From Roseburia hominis (GTDB lineage Bacteria > Bacillota > Clostridia > Lachnospirales > Lachnospiraceae), in assembly GCA_040702975.1 (NCBI GenBank), contig CP159990.1, positions 2,976,001 through 3,040,000 of the forward strand: DNA of 64,000 bases. The letters run 5' to 3'. The notes below the pieces were generated by a model. It did no database searches and had not been told where the DNA came from. It saw nothing but the letters and a program-made list of their open reading frames with translations. The position numbers and the translations under genes are program-made. How positions within the stretch are numbered: position 1 is the stretch's first letter; every line of letters begins with the position of its first letter. This document shows positions 8,846 to 17,817 of the stretch, in pieces.

Positions 8846-10231
8846 CTAAGATTTTTTCTGCATAAACCACCCTGTAAATCCATATATGATCAACAAAATG
8901 GAAGAAATCCAGAAGGAATAGTAAAACGGCAGGAAATCCCGGAACGTAATTCCCAGTGTCGAAACAATCAAAACATGACTTCCACACCACGGAACCAGCG
9001 CGTTTGTATGACCGGAACCTTCCAGTAAGCTTCTCACCATCGTCAGCTTATCCATACCCGCATCTTCGTATGGTTTTTCAAACATTCCCGTATTTAAAAC
9101 AATTCCTGTATAAGCGGTTCCCCCTAAGTATGTGCAGAGAACTGCCGAAATATAGGAAGATAAGACAAGGGTTCCTCTGTTTCCGGTAATTTTACCCATT
9201 TTTGAAATCAAAGCGTTCATGACGCCGACGGACTCCAAAGTACCGGCCAAAATAAATGCACAGAATATAATCAGCATGATTCCCATCATATCGAGCATTC
9301 CGCCTCCGGTAAGGAGCTTATCGATCTCGGCTACCCCTGTATCCGTAACATATCCATTATAGAGCGCATTCAACATCTGTCCCGGATCTTTGCCCTGGTA
9401 GAACACTGCAATACCGAGCGCCAGTACGACTCCTAATACCAACACCGGCAGAACCGGCTTCTTTTTAGCCGCCAGTACGACCACCACGATGATCGGTATC
9501 AAGAGTAAAACGAGATTAATCTTATACTGACTGCTGATTCCGTCAACCAGGAACTGGATTTTTTCTTTGTCCATCCCGCTTCCGGCATATCTAAGGCCCA
9601 TGACTGCAAAGATCACTGCCGCAGCCACGCCACCGATTCCACTTGTGGGCAGCATCTTTTTCCAGACGTCGATCACATCTTCGCCGGTCATGGCTGCTCC
9701 CAGATTCGTGGTGTCTGATAACGGACTCCATTTATCCCCGATCCAGCAGCCGCTGACGATCGCGCCTCCTGCAATACCAACAGGCACTCCGATTCCATTG
9801 GCCACTCCCATAAGCGCTACGCCCACGGTCGCACAGGTCGTCCATGAAGAACCCGTAGCTATGGATACAACCGCGCAGGCAATAAACGCCGCAACAAGGA
9901 AAGTGCCTGGCGTCAATGTTTTAAGTCCCATGATCACCAGCGCCGGAATCGTGCCACTCGCAAGCCATGATGCGCTGATCAGGCCGACCATCAGCAGAAT
10001 GATGACAGCCGACATTCCTTTGGAAAACATCGCAAGGATATTTTTGTAAATTTTATCCCACTCTATTTTCAGTACAATAACTCCGTACGCCGCCGATACC
10101 ATTGCACATAGCAGAATCGCCATCCCTGTCGGGAACCGCCCGCTGGCCAGGACAAATATGACAACAAATATAGCAACCAAAATTAATGCTTCCAAAAAAC
10201 TAATATCTCTTTTTTCTTTTCTTTCCCCCAT
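8846..10231 (-). CDS. NhaC-family carrier (first of two)
   Basis: The 461-residue protein has about 11-12 hydrophobic segments and the same family landmarks as the next gene: GSSWTTCATVGVALMGVANG, GDKWSPLSDTTNLGA and EGSGHTNALVPWCGSH near the C-terminus. The start has an AAGGAGG Shine-Dalgarno and lies 14 bases after the stop of the selenoprotein gene, so the two are surely co-transcribed. Two adjacent, clearly diverged NhaC paralogues suggest a division of labour (for example substrate import and product export) or two related substrates. A literal Na+/H+ antiporter role is possible but does not explain the operon. Confidence 0.85.
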   Translation of the reverse strand: MGERKEKRDISFLEALILVAIFVVIFVLASGRFPTGMAILLCAMVSAAYGVIVLKIEWDKIYKNILAMFSKGMSAVIILLMVGLISASWLASGTIPALVIMGLKTLTPGTFLVAAFIACAVVSIATGSSWTTCATVGVALMGVANGIGVPVGIAGGAIVSGCWIGDKWSPLSDTTNLGAAMTGEDVIDVWKKMLPTSGIGGVAAAVIFAVMGLRYAGSGMDKEKIQFLVDGISSQYKINLVLLLIPIIVVVVLAAKKKPVLPVLVLGVVLALGIAVFYQGKDPGQMLNALYNGYVTDTGVAEIDKLLTGGGMLDMMGIMLIIFCAFILAGTLESVGVMNALISKMGKITGNRGTLVLSSYISAVLCTYLGGTAYTGIVLNTGMFEKPYEDAGMDKLTMVRSLLEGSGHTNALVPWCGSHVLIVSTLGITFRDFLPFYYSFWISSILLIIYGFTGWFMQKKS

Positions 10232-10245
10232 CTTCCTTCCTCCTT

Positions 10246-11544
10246 CTATAATACATTAAAAATCGTCTGATCATCAATGTCCGTCTGTAAAGCCTTTAAC
10301 GCCGTTTGTACCAGTTTTCTTCTGACCTCCTTCTCTTCCCCGGGAGTAACATTCGGATTCCCCGTCACATGTGGTATGGATATGCCCGGAACAATTCTGT
10401 TTGCTCCGACCGACTTGGAGATCGGGGTAACTGTACAAATATGGACTGCCGGAATACCTTGTGCTTCCAACTGTTTTACGATCGTTGCGCCGCAACGTGT
10501 ACAGGTACCTCATGTAGAGGTCAGGATCACACCGTCTACCTTGTCCTCCGCAAGTTCTTCCGCTATGGATTTTCCAAATTCTGTCGCCCTCGTCGTCGGC
10601 ATCGCAGTTCCGGTGGTGACGAAGACTTTGTCATACAGATGTCCTATTTCCCCTGCATTTTCCATCTCTTTTAGTACGTCCGACGGCAGTACACGCCTTC
10701 CGTCCTCATTGACATACACAGGATCGTATCCTCCATGCACGGTTTCCGAACAGGAAAGATCGAATCCCCCGTACTCGTCAAAGCTGTGACTCACGTATTT
10801 CATCGCCGCCGATGCCTCTAAGTGGTTAGGATTTCCCTTCGGCACCAGTCCGCCCGTCGTGACAAATGCAATCGTGGCATTCTTAATATCCCGGATCGCG
10901 GGACTTGGCAGCACCTTTTCAAATACCGGCATTGGGAGTTCTGTCTTATATGGTCTCCCGCCGATCTTGTCCATGAGCATATCCACGCCACGCTGGGCGC
11001 CTGTCTTGTCCGACATGAAGACTTTACGAATTCCCCGCTGGATATATCCGTCTTTCTCCGGCTCGTCGATGATCTCCCCAGCCGCGATCCTCTTAATAAA
11101 TTCGGCCATTCTTTTGATGGTTTTCGTCATGTATCTTGCAGAGTCTCCACACGGCAATATGTAAGCATATCTTCTGTACATCAGCACGCCCGGATTATCT
11201 TCGTTCATGGAGCTGACGGCTTCCACTCCCATCTCATATGCGCTTTTGCAAACTTCTCCGCAAGAGACGCCATAGCGTCCTGCCAAAAATGCCGGACCTG
11301 CGACAAGCAAATCGGCCTGATACTCTTTTAGAATTTCTTTAACCTGTTCTGCCGCTTCTGCATGTTCAACGTAATAATTGTCGCCGCAGATGATCGTCGC
11401 AACAATTTGGGCCGCATCCCCCAATTCCTTTTGCAATCCGTTTCCGGGGCCCACGCTGCCGCTTCTTACTTCTAATGGGTGACCGGCCGCTTCCTCGCCC
11501 CCGATCTGCCCGAAGAACTGATTAATATAATGAACAATCCGCAT
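10246..11544 (-). CDS. GrdB-like selenoprotein of a glycine/sarcosine/betaine reductase-type component B
   Basis: The gene contains an in-frame UGA (minus strand, 10510-10512) at codon 345; reading through it gives 432 residues, the normal GrdB/GrdF/GrdH length. The context STUGTCTRCG around it is the conserved selenocysteine (U) active site of component B, and both halves align to the family (N-terminal MRIVHYINQFFGQIGG, C-terminal GNPNVTPGEEKEVRRKLV). I chose ATG 11544 because GGGAGG lies eight bases upstream; a GTG at 11553 is possible. In the known enzymes the Sec attacks the alpha carbon of the substrate bound to the pyruvoyl of GrdE-type subunit, passing a carboxymethyl group to GrdA. 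Which substrate this copy serves is not visible. Automatic annotation would split it into two ORFs. Confidence 0.93.
10483..10512 (-). promoter_or_regulatory. UGA selenocysteine codon with candidate bacterial SECIS hairpin
   Basis: Twelve bases after the UGA the minus strand has a perfect 6-bp stem CGTTGC/GCAACG (10483-10488, 10492-10497) with a 3-base GCC/GGC apex, placing the apical loop about 19-21 bases after the UGA. Bacterial SelB-binding hairpins sit immediately downstream of the codon within the coding sequence at this distance. The structure is by eye. Confidence 0.6.
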
Positions 11545-11559
11545 TCTGTACACCTCCCA

Positions 11560-12822
11560 TTAATATACCTTTGATGTCAATTTTGTCATACCCATTCCGT
11601 TATGCATACTCATAATGCTGGAAACCGTTACATATAAACTTCCATCGGGACGGATACTCTCCTCTGAGCCTCCGGCAAGAATCTTAATCTGCTCCTCATG
11701 GCCGATGATCCGATCCATTTTAGGCAGCAGCATTTTTTCAATTCTGCTTCCCACATTGACGACCGCATCCGCTTCCGGAGTTGAATCCGTGATGGCTTCT
11801 TCCTCCCCGATGGCACCTACTATCATGACTGTGCGGATTCCATTTTTTTCTGCGTTCCGGCAGAGCATCATGAGGTCCGCCTCCGGATTCCCGCCGCCCT
11901 CTTCCGGGAGGAGAAGCCCGTCGAGCCCCAATGTCCTTGCAATGTTAATCGCACCGGTACAGCATCTTTTCTTATCTGCAAGTCCCGGACAGGAAGGGGT
12001 AAATATGATTCCGGCAAATTCCAGATCCTTCCCATGTCTTTTATACAGTTCCTTGACTAATGGGTTATTCTGATGATCATAAGTGGTGTACTTGTTCGAC
12101 GCAACCACGCAGTTTCCGCTTACGAGCGCTCCATCCATCAATTCATTCGGATGAAGCAGCGTCGTGTGAATCTTCTTTGCATCTACTCCATAAACATAAT
12201 TGTCGTGGAGAAGTCCCTGTGCCATCGCCAAAAACAGGATTGCGACCTTCGGCAGAGGCTTGTCAGGTTTTTCCAAATGATAGACCTCCTCTTCGTCAGC
12301 GGCCACATTTTTCGCACAGGAGGCCAAATATTTTGCGGCTTTGATCCCTGCCAGACGAATCGCGGTCTCATGCTCGGCAGGCGCTACTCCCTCCTTCTTT
12401 TCAGCCACGATCACAACATTATTCAAAACAGAATAATAACAGTGCTCGGCTGCCGGACCTGTCATGTCGATGATTCCTTCCTGGAATCCAACGATCTTCC
12501 CCGTTGTAACTACTCCGACCCCTTTCAATACTTTTGTCCGACCGTCCCCGGTTCCTTCGCACTCTCCCAGAAATCCCGGAAATGCATTTCCCTCTTCATC
12601 GATTTTGACTCTCGGCTCGATTACATCTTTTACCGGTATAATGCGAACCGACTCTCCCGGTCTGGCAAGCTCTATATCGATTGATGTCAGCCTGTCATCC
12701 TGTAAATAGTCAATCAATTCTTTCTTATTGATTTCCAGAACATGCTCCTTTACCTGCGTTACTTCGCCAAATCTGATATCCTTGATGTGGATAAGTTCCA
12801 ACGTAAGATTCATTCCTCCCAT
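11560..12822 (-). CDS. GrdE/GrdG-like proprotein of reductase component B
   Basis: The start is set at 12822 (MGGMNLTLELIHIKDI) because AGGAGG lies six bases before it; this gives 420 residues. The family signature GALVSGN-CVVASNK places the cleavage/pyruvoyl Cys at residue 238, with the conserved TYDHQNNPLVKELYKRHG segment following and LLLPEEGGGNPEADLMM near residue 310. In GrdE and GrdG self-cleavage before this Cys produces two subunits and the pyruvoyl cofactor that forms a Schiff base with the amine substrate. It is first in the operon, 15 bases ahead of the selenoprotein. Substrate specificity resides in this subunit, and the unusual carriers alongside argue for something other than the standard glycine system. 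Confidence 0.9.
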   Translation of the reverse strand: MGGMNLTLELIHIKDIRFGEVTQVKEHVLEINKKELIDYLQDDRLTSIDIELARPGESVRIIPVKDVIEPRVKIDEEGNAFPGFLGECEGTGDGRTKVLKGVGVVTTGKIVGFQEGIIDMTGPAAEHCYYSVLNNVVIVAEKKEGVAPAEHETAIRLAGIKAAKYLASCAKNVAADEEEVYHLEKPDKPLPKVAILFLAMAQGLLHDNYVYGVDAKKIHTTLLHPNELMDGALVSGNCVVASNKYTTYDHQNNPLVKELYKRHGKDLEFAGIIFTPSCPGLADKKRCCTGAINIARTLGLDGLLLPEEGGGNPEADLMMLCRNAEKNGIRTVMIVGAIGEEEAITDSTPEADAVVNVGSRIEKMLLPKMDRIIGHEEQIKILAGGSEESIRPDGSLYVTVSSIMSMHNGMGMTKLTSKVY

Positions 12823-12840
12823 AAAAATCCTCCTATTATC

Positions 12841-12944
12841 TGGTATACCATAATTTCTTTTTTTCTTCTCATTTTTGCGCATAACAGAGTTTTTATTGAT
12901 TGTTTTACAAAATCTAGTATACCACTTAGCATTGATATCGTCAA
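12841..12944 (-). promoter_or_regulatory. Reductase operon promoter with GntR operators
   Basis: Minus-strand TTGACG (12939-12944), 17-base spacer, TATACT (12916-12921), with the -10 inside TGGTATACTAGA (12913-12924). A perfect palindrome TGGTATACCA (12841-12850) lies in the leader near the ribosome binding site, and related half-sites TTGGTATACAAG (12988-12999) and GGGATACCAG (13036-13045) lie upstream. The arrangement suggests repression by the downstream FCD regulator. Region 12823-13074 has no gene and is AT-rich. Confidence 0.65.
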
Positions 12945-13074
12945 TATATTTCTTTTATTTATAAATATATTTTATTTTTGCATTTCTTTGGTATACAAGT
13001 ATGTCTATTTTCCATAATAAGCATTGGGAATTTTTGGGATACCAGATTTGAATATCTCAATCATAAATTAAAAA

Positions 13075-13109
13075 ATGGCACTTCCAGCCTTAATGCCTGA
13101 AAGTACCAT
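13075..13109. terminator. Bidirectional-looking terminator after the ABC exporter genes
   Basis: ATGGCACTTCCAG (13075-13087) pairs with CTGAAAGTACCAT (13097-13109), allowing two G-U pairs, and is flanked by T runs on both strands. It ends the minus-strand ABC transporter transcript before the reductase operon. Confidence 0.75.
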
Positions 13110-13228
13110 TTTTTTATTTCAGAGAATTTACACTCTTCCTTTTATCACGATCTTAATTGTAACATTTTACCAGTACAGCGTCCGCCAAATAAATATACCA
13201 AGATTCCCCCGTATACCCTATCTTATAC

Positions 13229-14986
13229 TTAACTTAGCGCGAACTGGCTCTGGTACAATTCCTTATAAAATCCGCCCTTCCTTAACAGCGTTTCGTGATT
13301 CCCCTGCTCGATGATCTTTCCGTCCTTCATGACCAGAATCACATCTGCCTCGCGGATCGTGGACAAACGGTGTGCCACGATAAAGCTGGTACGCCCCTCC
13401 ATGAGGCTTGCAAATGCTTTCTGGATCTTCACCTCTGTACGGGTATCGATGGAGGACGTCGCCTCGTCCAGAATCAGCATCGGCGGACGGCAGAGCATGA
13501 CTCTGGCAATACACAGAAGCTGCTTCTGTCCCTGGGAAAGACCGCCTCCATCTTCCGTAATCCAGGTATCGTACCCTTTGGATAATCTCTTAATAAAGCT
13601 GTGGGCGTGAGACGCCTTTGCCGCCTCGATCATCTCTTCCTCCGTCGCGTCCGGTCTTCCCATGATAATATTATCCCGAATCGTTCCGGTCTTCAGCCAT
13701 GTTTCCTGCAGCACCATTCCATAGCCGGCTCTGAGGCTATGGCGGGTTACCTCACGAATATCCAGATCCTCCACCTGAATACTTCCGCCACATACATCGT
13801 AGAAGCGCATCAGCAGGTTAATGAGCGTCGTCTTTCCACAGCCCGTCGGTCCCACGATGGCGACCCTCTGCCCCGGCCTTACGTCAAGGCTGAAATTCTC
13901 GATCAGCCTCTGCTGTGGTACATAGGAAAATGACACATCGGACAGCTTCACATTGCCCTTGATATTTTTAAGCACCACCGCGCGCTCCTTCTCCGGCACC
14001 TGCGGCTCCTCCTCGATCAGGTCAAAGATACGCTGCGCGCAGGCGATCGCATTTTGTAACTCTGTTATGACGCCGGAAATCTCGTTGAATGGTTTGGTAT
14101 ACTGATTTGCATAGCTCAAAAAACAGGACAACTGTCCGACGCTGAGCGAACCGTTCACCACCGCAAACGCACCGGTGATCCCCACGCCCGTGTAGACCAG
14201 ACTGTTGACGAACCTGGTCGCCGGATTGGTAATGGAAGAGAAAAAGATCGCTTTCAGAGAACATTTCTGCAAACGTCCGTTAATCTCATCGAACCGCTCC
14301 AAAACGTCCTCTCCTCTTCCAAACGCCTGTACCACCTTCTGGTTTCCGATCATTTCATCAATCAGACCTGTCTGCTCCCCGCGGGTCTCCGACTGGAGCT
14401 TAAACATGGAAAATGTCCGTTTTGCGATGAAATTCGCCACCAGGAAGGATACCGGAGTGATGAGCACCACCACGAACGTGATCCTGACATTGACCGAAAG
14501 CATGAACCCAAAGGTTCCTATGATCGTCGCCACCCCGGTAAAAAGCTGGGTAAATCCCATCAAAAGTCCGTCGGCAAACTGATCCACGTCCGCGATGACC
14601 CGGCTCACCACCTCTCCATAAGGGTGGCCGTCAATATATTTTAGCGGAAGTATCTCGATTTTCTGAAATGCCTCATTCCGGATATCCCGCACTACCTGAA
14701 AGGTCATTTTATTGTTGCACACATTCATAAGCCACTGTGCAAAAGCCGTGATCAGTGTGCAGATTCCGATCTGGATCATGATCCGTACCACTCCCGAAAA
14801 ATCCACAAGGCCCCTCTCCACAATGTAATCCACCGCTTTACCTGTCAGCTTCGGCACGTATAAGGTCAGCGCCACCGTCACCGTCGCAAGCAAAATGGAA
14901 AATACCAGAAAGATCCGGTATCTTCCCAGACGGCGAAATACCTTCTTCAAAATCTCCGACTGTTTTGTTCTGTTCTTATCTGCCAT
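13229..14986 (-). CDS. ABC exporter half-transporter, catalytically competent subunit
   Basis: The start is placed at 14986 (MADKNRTKQSEILKKVF) with AAAGGAGG upstream; the ATG overlaps the stop of the preceding gene (ATGGCAGATAA), giving 585 residues. Residues about 20-310 form a six-helix exporter TMD; the NBD has Walker A GPTGCGKTT and Walker B MLILDEATSS with the catalytic Glu intact. The signature motif is LSQGQ instead of LSGGQ. With its partner this is the asymmetric arrangement of heterodimeric exporters of the LmrCD/BmrCD/TM287-288 type, where one ATP site is degenerate. Substrate is unknown; a drug, lipid or peptide exporter is likely. Confidence 0.88.
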   Translation of the reverse strand: MADKNRTKQSEILKKVFRRLGRYRIFLVFSILLATVTVALTLYVPKLTGKAVDYIVERGLVDFSGVVRIMIQIGICTLITAFAQWLMNVCNNKMTFQVVRDIRNEAFQKIEILPLKYIDGHPYGEVVSRVIADVDQFADGLLMGFTQLFTGVATIIGTFGFMLSVNVRITFVVVLITPVSFLVANFIAKRTFSMFKLQSETRGEQTGLIDEMIGNQKVVQAFGRGEDVLERFDEINGRLQKCSLKAIFFSSITNPATRFVNSLVYTGVGITGAFAVVNGSLSVGQLSCFLSYANQYTKPFNEISGVITELQNAIACAQRIFDLIEEEPQVPEKERAVVLKNIKGNVKLSDVSFSYVPQQRLIENFSLDVRPGQRVAIVGPTGCGKTTLINLLMRFYDVCGGSIQVEDLDIREVTRHSLRAGYGMVLQETWLKTGTIRDNIIMGRPDATEEEMIEAAKASHAHSFIKRLSKGYDTWITEDGGGLSQGQKQLLCIARVMLCRPPMLILDEATSSIDTRTEVKIQKAFASLMEGRTSFIVAHRLSTIREADVILVMKDGKIIEQGNHETLLRKGGFYKELYQSQFALS

Positions 14987-16778
14987 TTTCTGCCGCCTCC
15001 TTTGGGAACTGGGAATAATAAATCTCCTGATAGATCGGGCAGGTCTCAAGAAGCGTATCATGCGTTCCGATTCCCGCCAATTCTCCGTCGTCAAGCACCA
15101 GAATCTGATCTGCGTACTGGATAGAAGACGCCCGCTGAGATACAATGAAAACGGTCGGACGGCTCTCCATTTCCCGGATCGCTTTTCTCAGCCTCGCATC
15201 CGTCGCAAAATCAAGCGCGGACGCACTGTCGTCCAGGATCAGGATCTCCGGCTTTTTCACCAGCGCCCTGGCGATCGTCAGCCTCTGTTTCTGCCCTCCG
15301 GAAAGATTTCTTCCGCCCTGCTCAATCTTAAAATCCAGCCGGCCTTCCTTCGTATCCACGAATTCTTTCGCCTGAGAGATAAGCAGAGCCTCCTCCATCT
15401 CCGCCTCGGTCGCATCTTCCTTGCCCCAGCGCAGATTCTCTGCAATGCTTCCTTTGAACAGGACTGCCTTCTGAAGTACCACGCCGATTTTCTCCCGAAG
15501 CACATCGGTCCGGTACTCTTTGATATTTCGCCCTGCGATCCGCACCTCTCCGGCGGTCGCGTCGTAGAATCTGGGAATCAGATTCACCACAGATGACTTT
15601 CCAGAACCGGTACCGCCGATGATTCCGATGGTCTGTCCCTTTAAGGCCTTGAACGAAATATCACTTAAGGATTCCCCGCCCGCACCTTTATAGGTAAGGG
15701 ATACATGATCGAATTCTACCACCGGGATTCCATCGTCCAGGCTGAAACTACTACTTTCCGGTTCTACAAACCTTTCATCATTCTCCGTTTTGTCGGCGCC
15801 TTCTGCCGGCCAGCCACACGTTCCGCCCTGCATGTCCGGCTTTTCTTCCAATACAGCCTGAATACGGTTTCCACAGGCGATTGCCTTGGTTACCGTGATG
15901 ATCAGATTCGCCAGCTTCACCAATTCCACCAGGATCTGGGACATATAGTTTAAAAGCGCGACCACCTCTCCCTGGGTCAGCACACCGATATCCACCCGCA
16001 CTGCCCCGACATAGATCAGAACGATCGTCGCACCATTTACAATCATATAGGTAAGCGGATTCATCAGCCCCGAGATACGTCCCACAAATTTCTGTGCATC
16101 GGTCAGGATCTGGTTGCTCTCCTCGAACCGTTCTCTTTCCTCTTCTTCCTTATTAAACGCCCGTATCACTCTGGCGCCGGTCAGATTCTCTCGCGTCACC
16201 AAAAGCACCCGGTCCAGGTTCGCCTGCACCTTCCGGTAAAGCGGCATCGTGATCAGCATGACCCCAAATACCACCACTGAAAGCAGCGGAATCGTGACCA
16301 CGAACACCAGCGCCCCCTCAAAATCCACCGTAAACGCCATGATCATCGCGCCAAACACGATAAAAGGTGAGCGCAGGAACAGCCGCAGAACCAGATTGAC
16401 TCCCGACTGCACCTGATTCACGTCACTGGTCATGCGGGTAATCAGCGTCGAAGTTCCCAGCGTATCCATCTCCGTAAAAGTAAAACTCTGGATATGCTCA
16501 AACAGTGCGTACCTCAGCTCCGTGGAAAATCCGGTCGCCGCTTTCGCCGCAAAGAACTGCGCCGTGATCGAACAGATGAGGCCGATGATTCCCAGCGTGA
16601 TCAGCACCAGACACATTCGCACAATATACGGCTTGTCATTACCTGCAATTCCCGTATCAATGACCGCCGCCATCACGAGCGGCACCAGCAGCTCAAACGA
16701 CGCTTCCAGCAGCTTGAACAATGGGGCAAGAATGGTCTCCTTTTTGTAATGTTTCAGGTATACCAGTAATGATTTCAT
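14976..16778 (-). CDS. ABC exporter half-transporter, degenerate-site subunit
   Basis: The 600-residue protein has a six-helix exporter TMD (about 15-315), an acidic linker, and an NBD with Walker A GGTGSGKSS, a canonical LSGGQ signature and Walker B ILILDDSASA. The catalytic Glu is replaced by Asp, the usual mark of the degenerate subunit in heterodimeric exporters; its own LSGGQ completes the active site of the partner encoded next. GAGGAG lies before the start. Translational coupling through an 11-base overlap with the next gene supports a 1:1 complex. A LysR regulator is divergently encoded 133 bases away and may control the pair. Confidence 0.88.
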   Translation of the reverse strand: MKSLLVYLKHYKKETILAPLFKLLEASFELLVPLVMAAVIDTGIAGNDKPYIVRMCLVLITLGIIGLICSITAQFFAAKAATGFSTELRYALFEHIQSFTFTEMDTLGTSTLITRMTSDVNQVQSGVNLVLRLFLRSPFIVFGAMIMAFTVDFEGALVFVVTIPLLSVVVFGVMLITMPLYRKVQANLDRVLLVTRENLTGARVIRAFNKEEEERERFEESNQILTDAQKFVGRISGLMNPLTYMIVNGATIVLIYVGAVRVDIGVLTQGEVVALLNYMSQILVELVKLANLIITVTKAIACGNRIQAVLEEKPDMQGGTCGWPAEGADKTENDERFVEPESSSFSLDDGIPVVEFDHVSLTYKGAGGESLSDISFKALKGQTIGIIGGTGSGKSSVVNLIPRFYDATAGEVRIAGRNIKEYRTDVLREKIGVVLQKAVLFKGSIAENLRWGKEDATEAEMEEALLISQAKEFVDTKEGRLDFKIEQGGRNLSGGQKQRLTIARALVKKPEILILDDSASALDFATDARLRKAIREMESRPTVFIVSQRASSIQYADQILVLDDGELAGIGTHDTLLETCPIYQEIYYSQFPKEAAENGR

Positions 16779-16828
16779 AATGATATCTCCTCATTCCTTT
16801 TCTCTGTTGCAAAATCTCCTGTTTTATC

Positions 16829-16842
16829 TTATCATAGGATAA
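16829..16842. promoter_or_regulatory. Possible LysR-type operator in the divergent intergenic region
   Basis: TTATCATAGGATAA has inverted arms TTATC/GATAA around four bases and sits between the ABC exporter and the LysR gene. LysR regulators commonly bind such interrupted dyads next to their own gene. Confidence 0.3.
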
Positions 16843-16911
16843 AGCATATAAAAATACTTACTTTTGTATATAAGCTATATTTTTTTCATATGGTTTATAG
16901 GGAGGTTCATC

Positions 16912-17799
16912 ATGGATTTAAAACAAATGGAATACTTTCTTACGATTGCCGAGGAAGGCACCATATCTGCCGCCGCCAGAAAGCTGCACCTTTCCCAGCC
17001 GCCCTTAAGCGCGCAGATGAAGCTGCTTGAGGCGGAGATTGGCTGCCGGCTCTTCAACCGCGGTTCCCGCAGGATCGAACTGACCGAGGCGGGCCGGCTG
17101 CTCTACGAGCGGGCACAGACGATCCTTCGGCTCTCCGACCTGACCGTTCGCGAGCTTCAGGATCACCGTGACGGCAAGGCGGGAACTCTGCGGATTGGTA
17201 TCGTCTCCTCCGTGGGCGATCTGCTGCTGAAGAACTGGGCGCTTCCCTTTCACCAAAACTACCCGCATATGCATTTCGAGCTTTTTGAGGCCAACACCTA
17301 TCAGCTTCTGGAGCAGCTTGGCGCCAACCTCCTGGATTTTGCCATCGTGCGGACTCCTTTTCAGTCCGAAAATCTGATCAAGCATACCTTGCTGAGCGAA
17401 CCGATCCTTGCTGCCGGACATGTTTCCTTCTTTACGCCCAAAGAGCAGAAAGCGGACACCCTGCCGCTTTCTGCTCTCGCTGACAAACCGCTGATCCTTT
17501 ACCGCCGCTGGGCCAATGTTCTGAATCAGCATTTTGACCTTCTGCATCTTAAGCCTTCCTTCTTCTGTATAAACGACGACGCGAGGACCTGCGTTTCCTG
17601 GGCTGACGCCAAAAGCGGCGTGGCGATCCTTCCCGCCTCGGCAGCCGCCCTTCTTGCAAGTGAGGATCTTCTGATCAAACACATCAGCAATCCGGCCCTG
17701 ACCTCGGACATCTGTGTGATCCACAACAAGAACGGATATCTCTCCTCCGGAGCCGCCGCCTTTTTGGATTACATGAAGGAGCACCCTGGCCCTTCCTAA
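16912..17799 (+). CDS. LysR-family transcriptional regulator
   Basis: I place the start at 16912 (MDLKQMEYFLTIAEEGT) with GGGAGG upstream, giving 295 residues. The N-terminal helix-turn-helix (about 1-60, with AARKLHLSQPPLSAQMKLLE) is typical, and a periplasmic-binding-protein-like effector domain follows (about 90-290; TLRIGIVSSVGDLLL begins it). The GC content is higher than that of its neighbours. It is divergent from the heterodimeric ABC exporter, the classical arrangement for a LysR activator and its target, but the target and the effector are inferred, not shown. Confidence 0.9.
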   Translation: MDLKQMEYFLTIAEEGTISAAARKLHLSQPPLSAQMKLLEAEIGCRLFNRGSRRIELTEAGRLLYERAQTILRLSDLTVRELQDHRDGKAGTLRIGIVSSVGDLLLKNWALPFHQNYPHMHFELFEANTYQLLEQLGANLLDFAIVRTPFQSENLIKHTLLSEPILAAGHVSFFTPKEQKADTLPLSALADKPLILYRRWANVLNQHFDLLHLKPSFFCINDDARTCVSWADAKSGVAILPASAAALLASEDLLIKHISNPALTSDICVIHNKNGYLSSGAAAFLDYMKEHPGPS

Positions 17800-17817
17800 T
17801 CCGCAGACTCCCCGGGC

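Noticed and set aside
7403..10231. NhaC genes as simple sodium/proton antiporters for pH control
   Set aside because: Two paralogues inside a reductase operon and behind its regulator point to substrate or product transport; the literal name is only a family label.
10246..10509. Separate small ORF after the TGA in the GrdB-like gene
   Set aside because: It is the C-terminal part of the selenoprotein; the sequence around the TGA is the known Sec active site.
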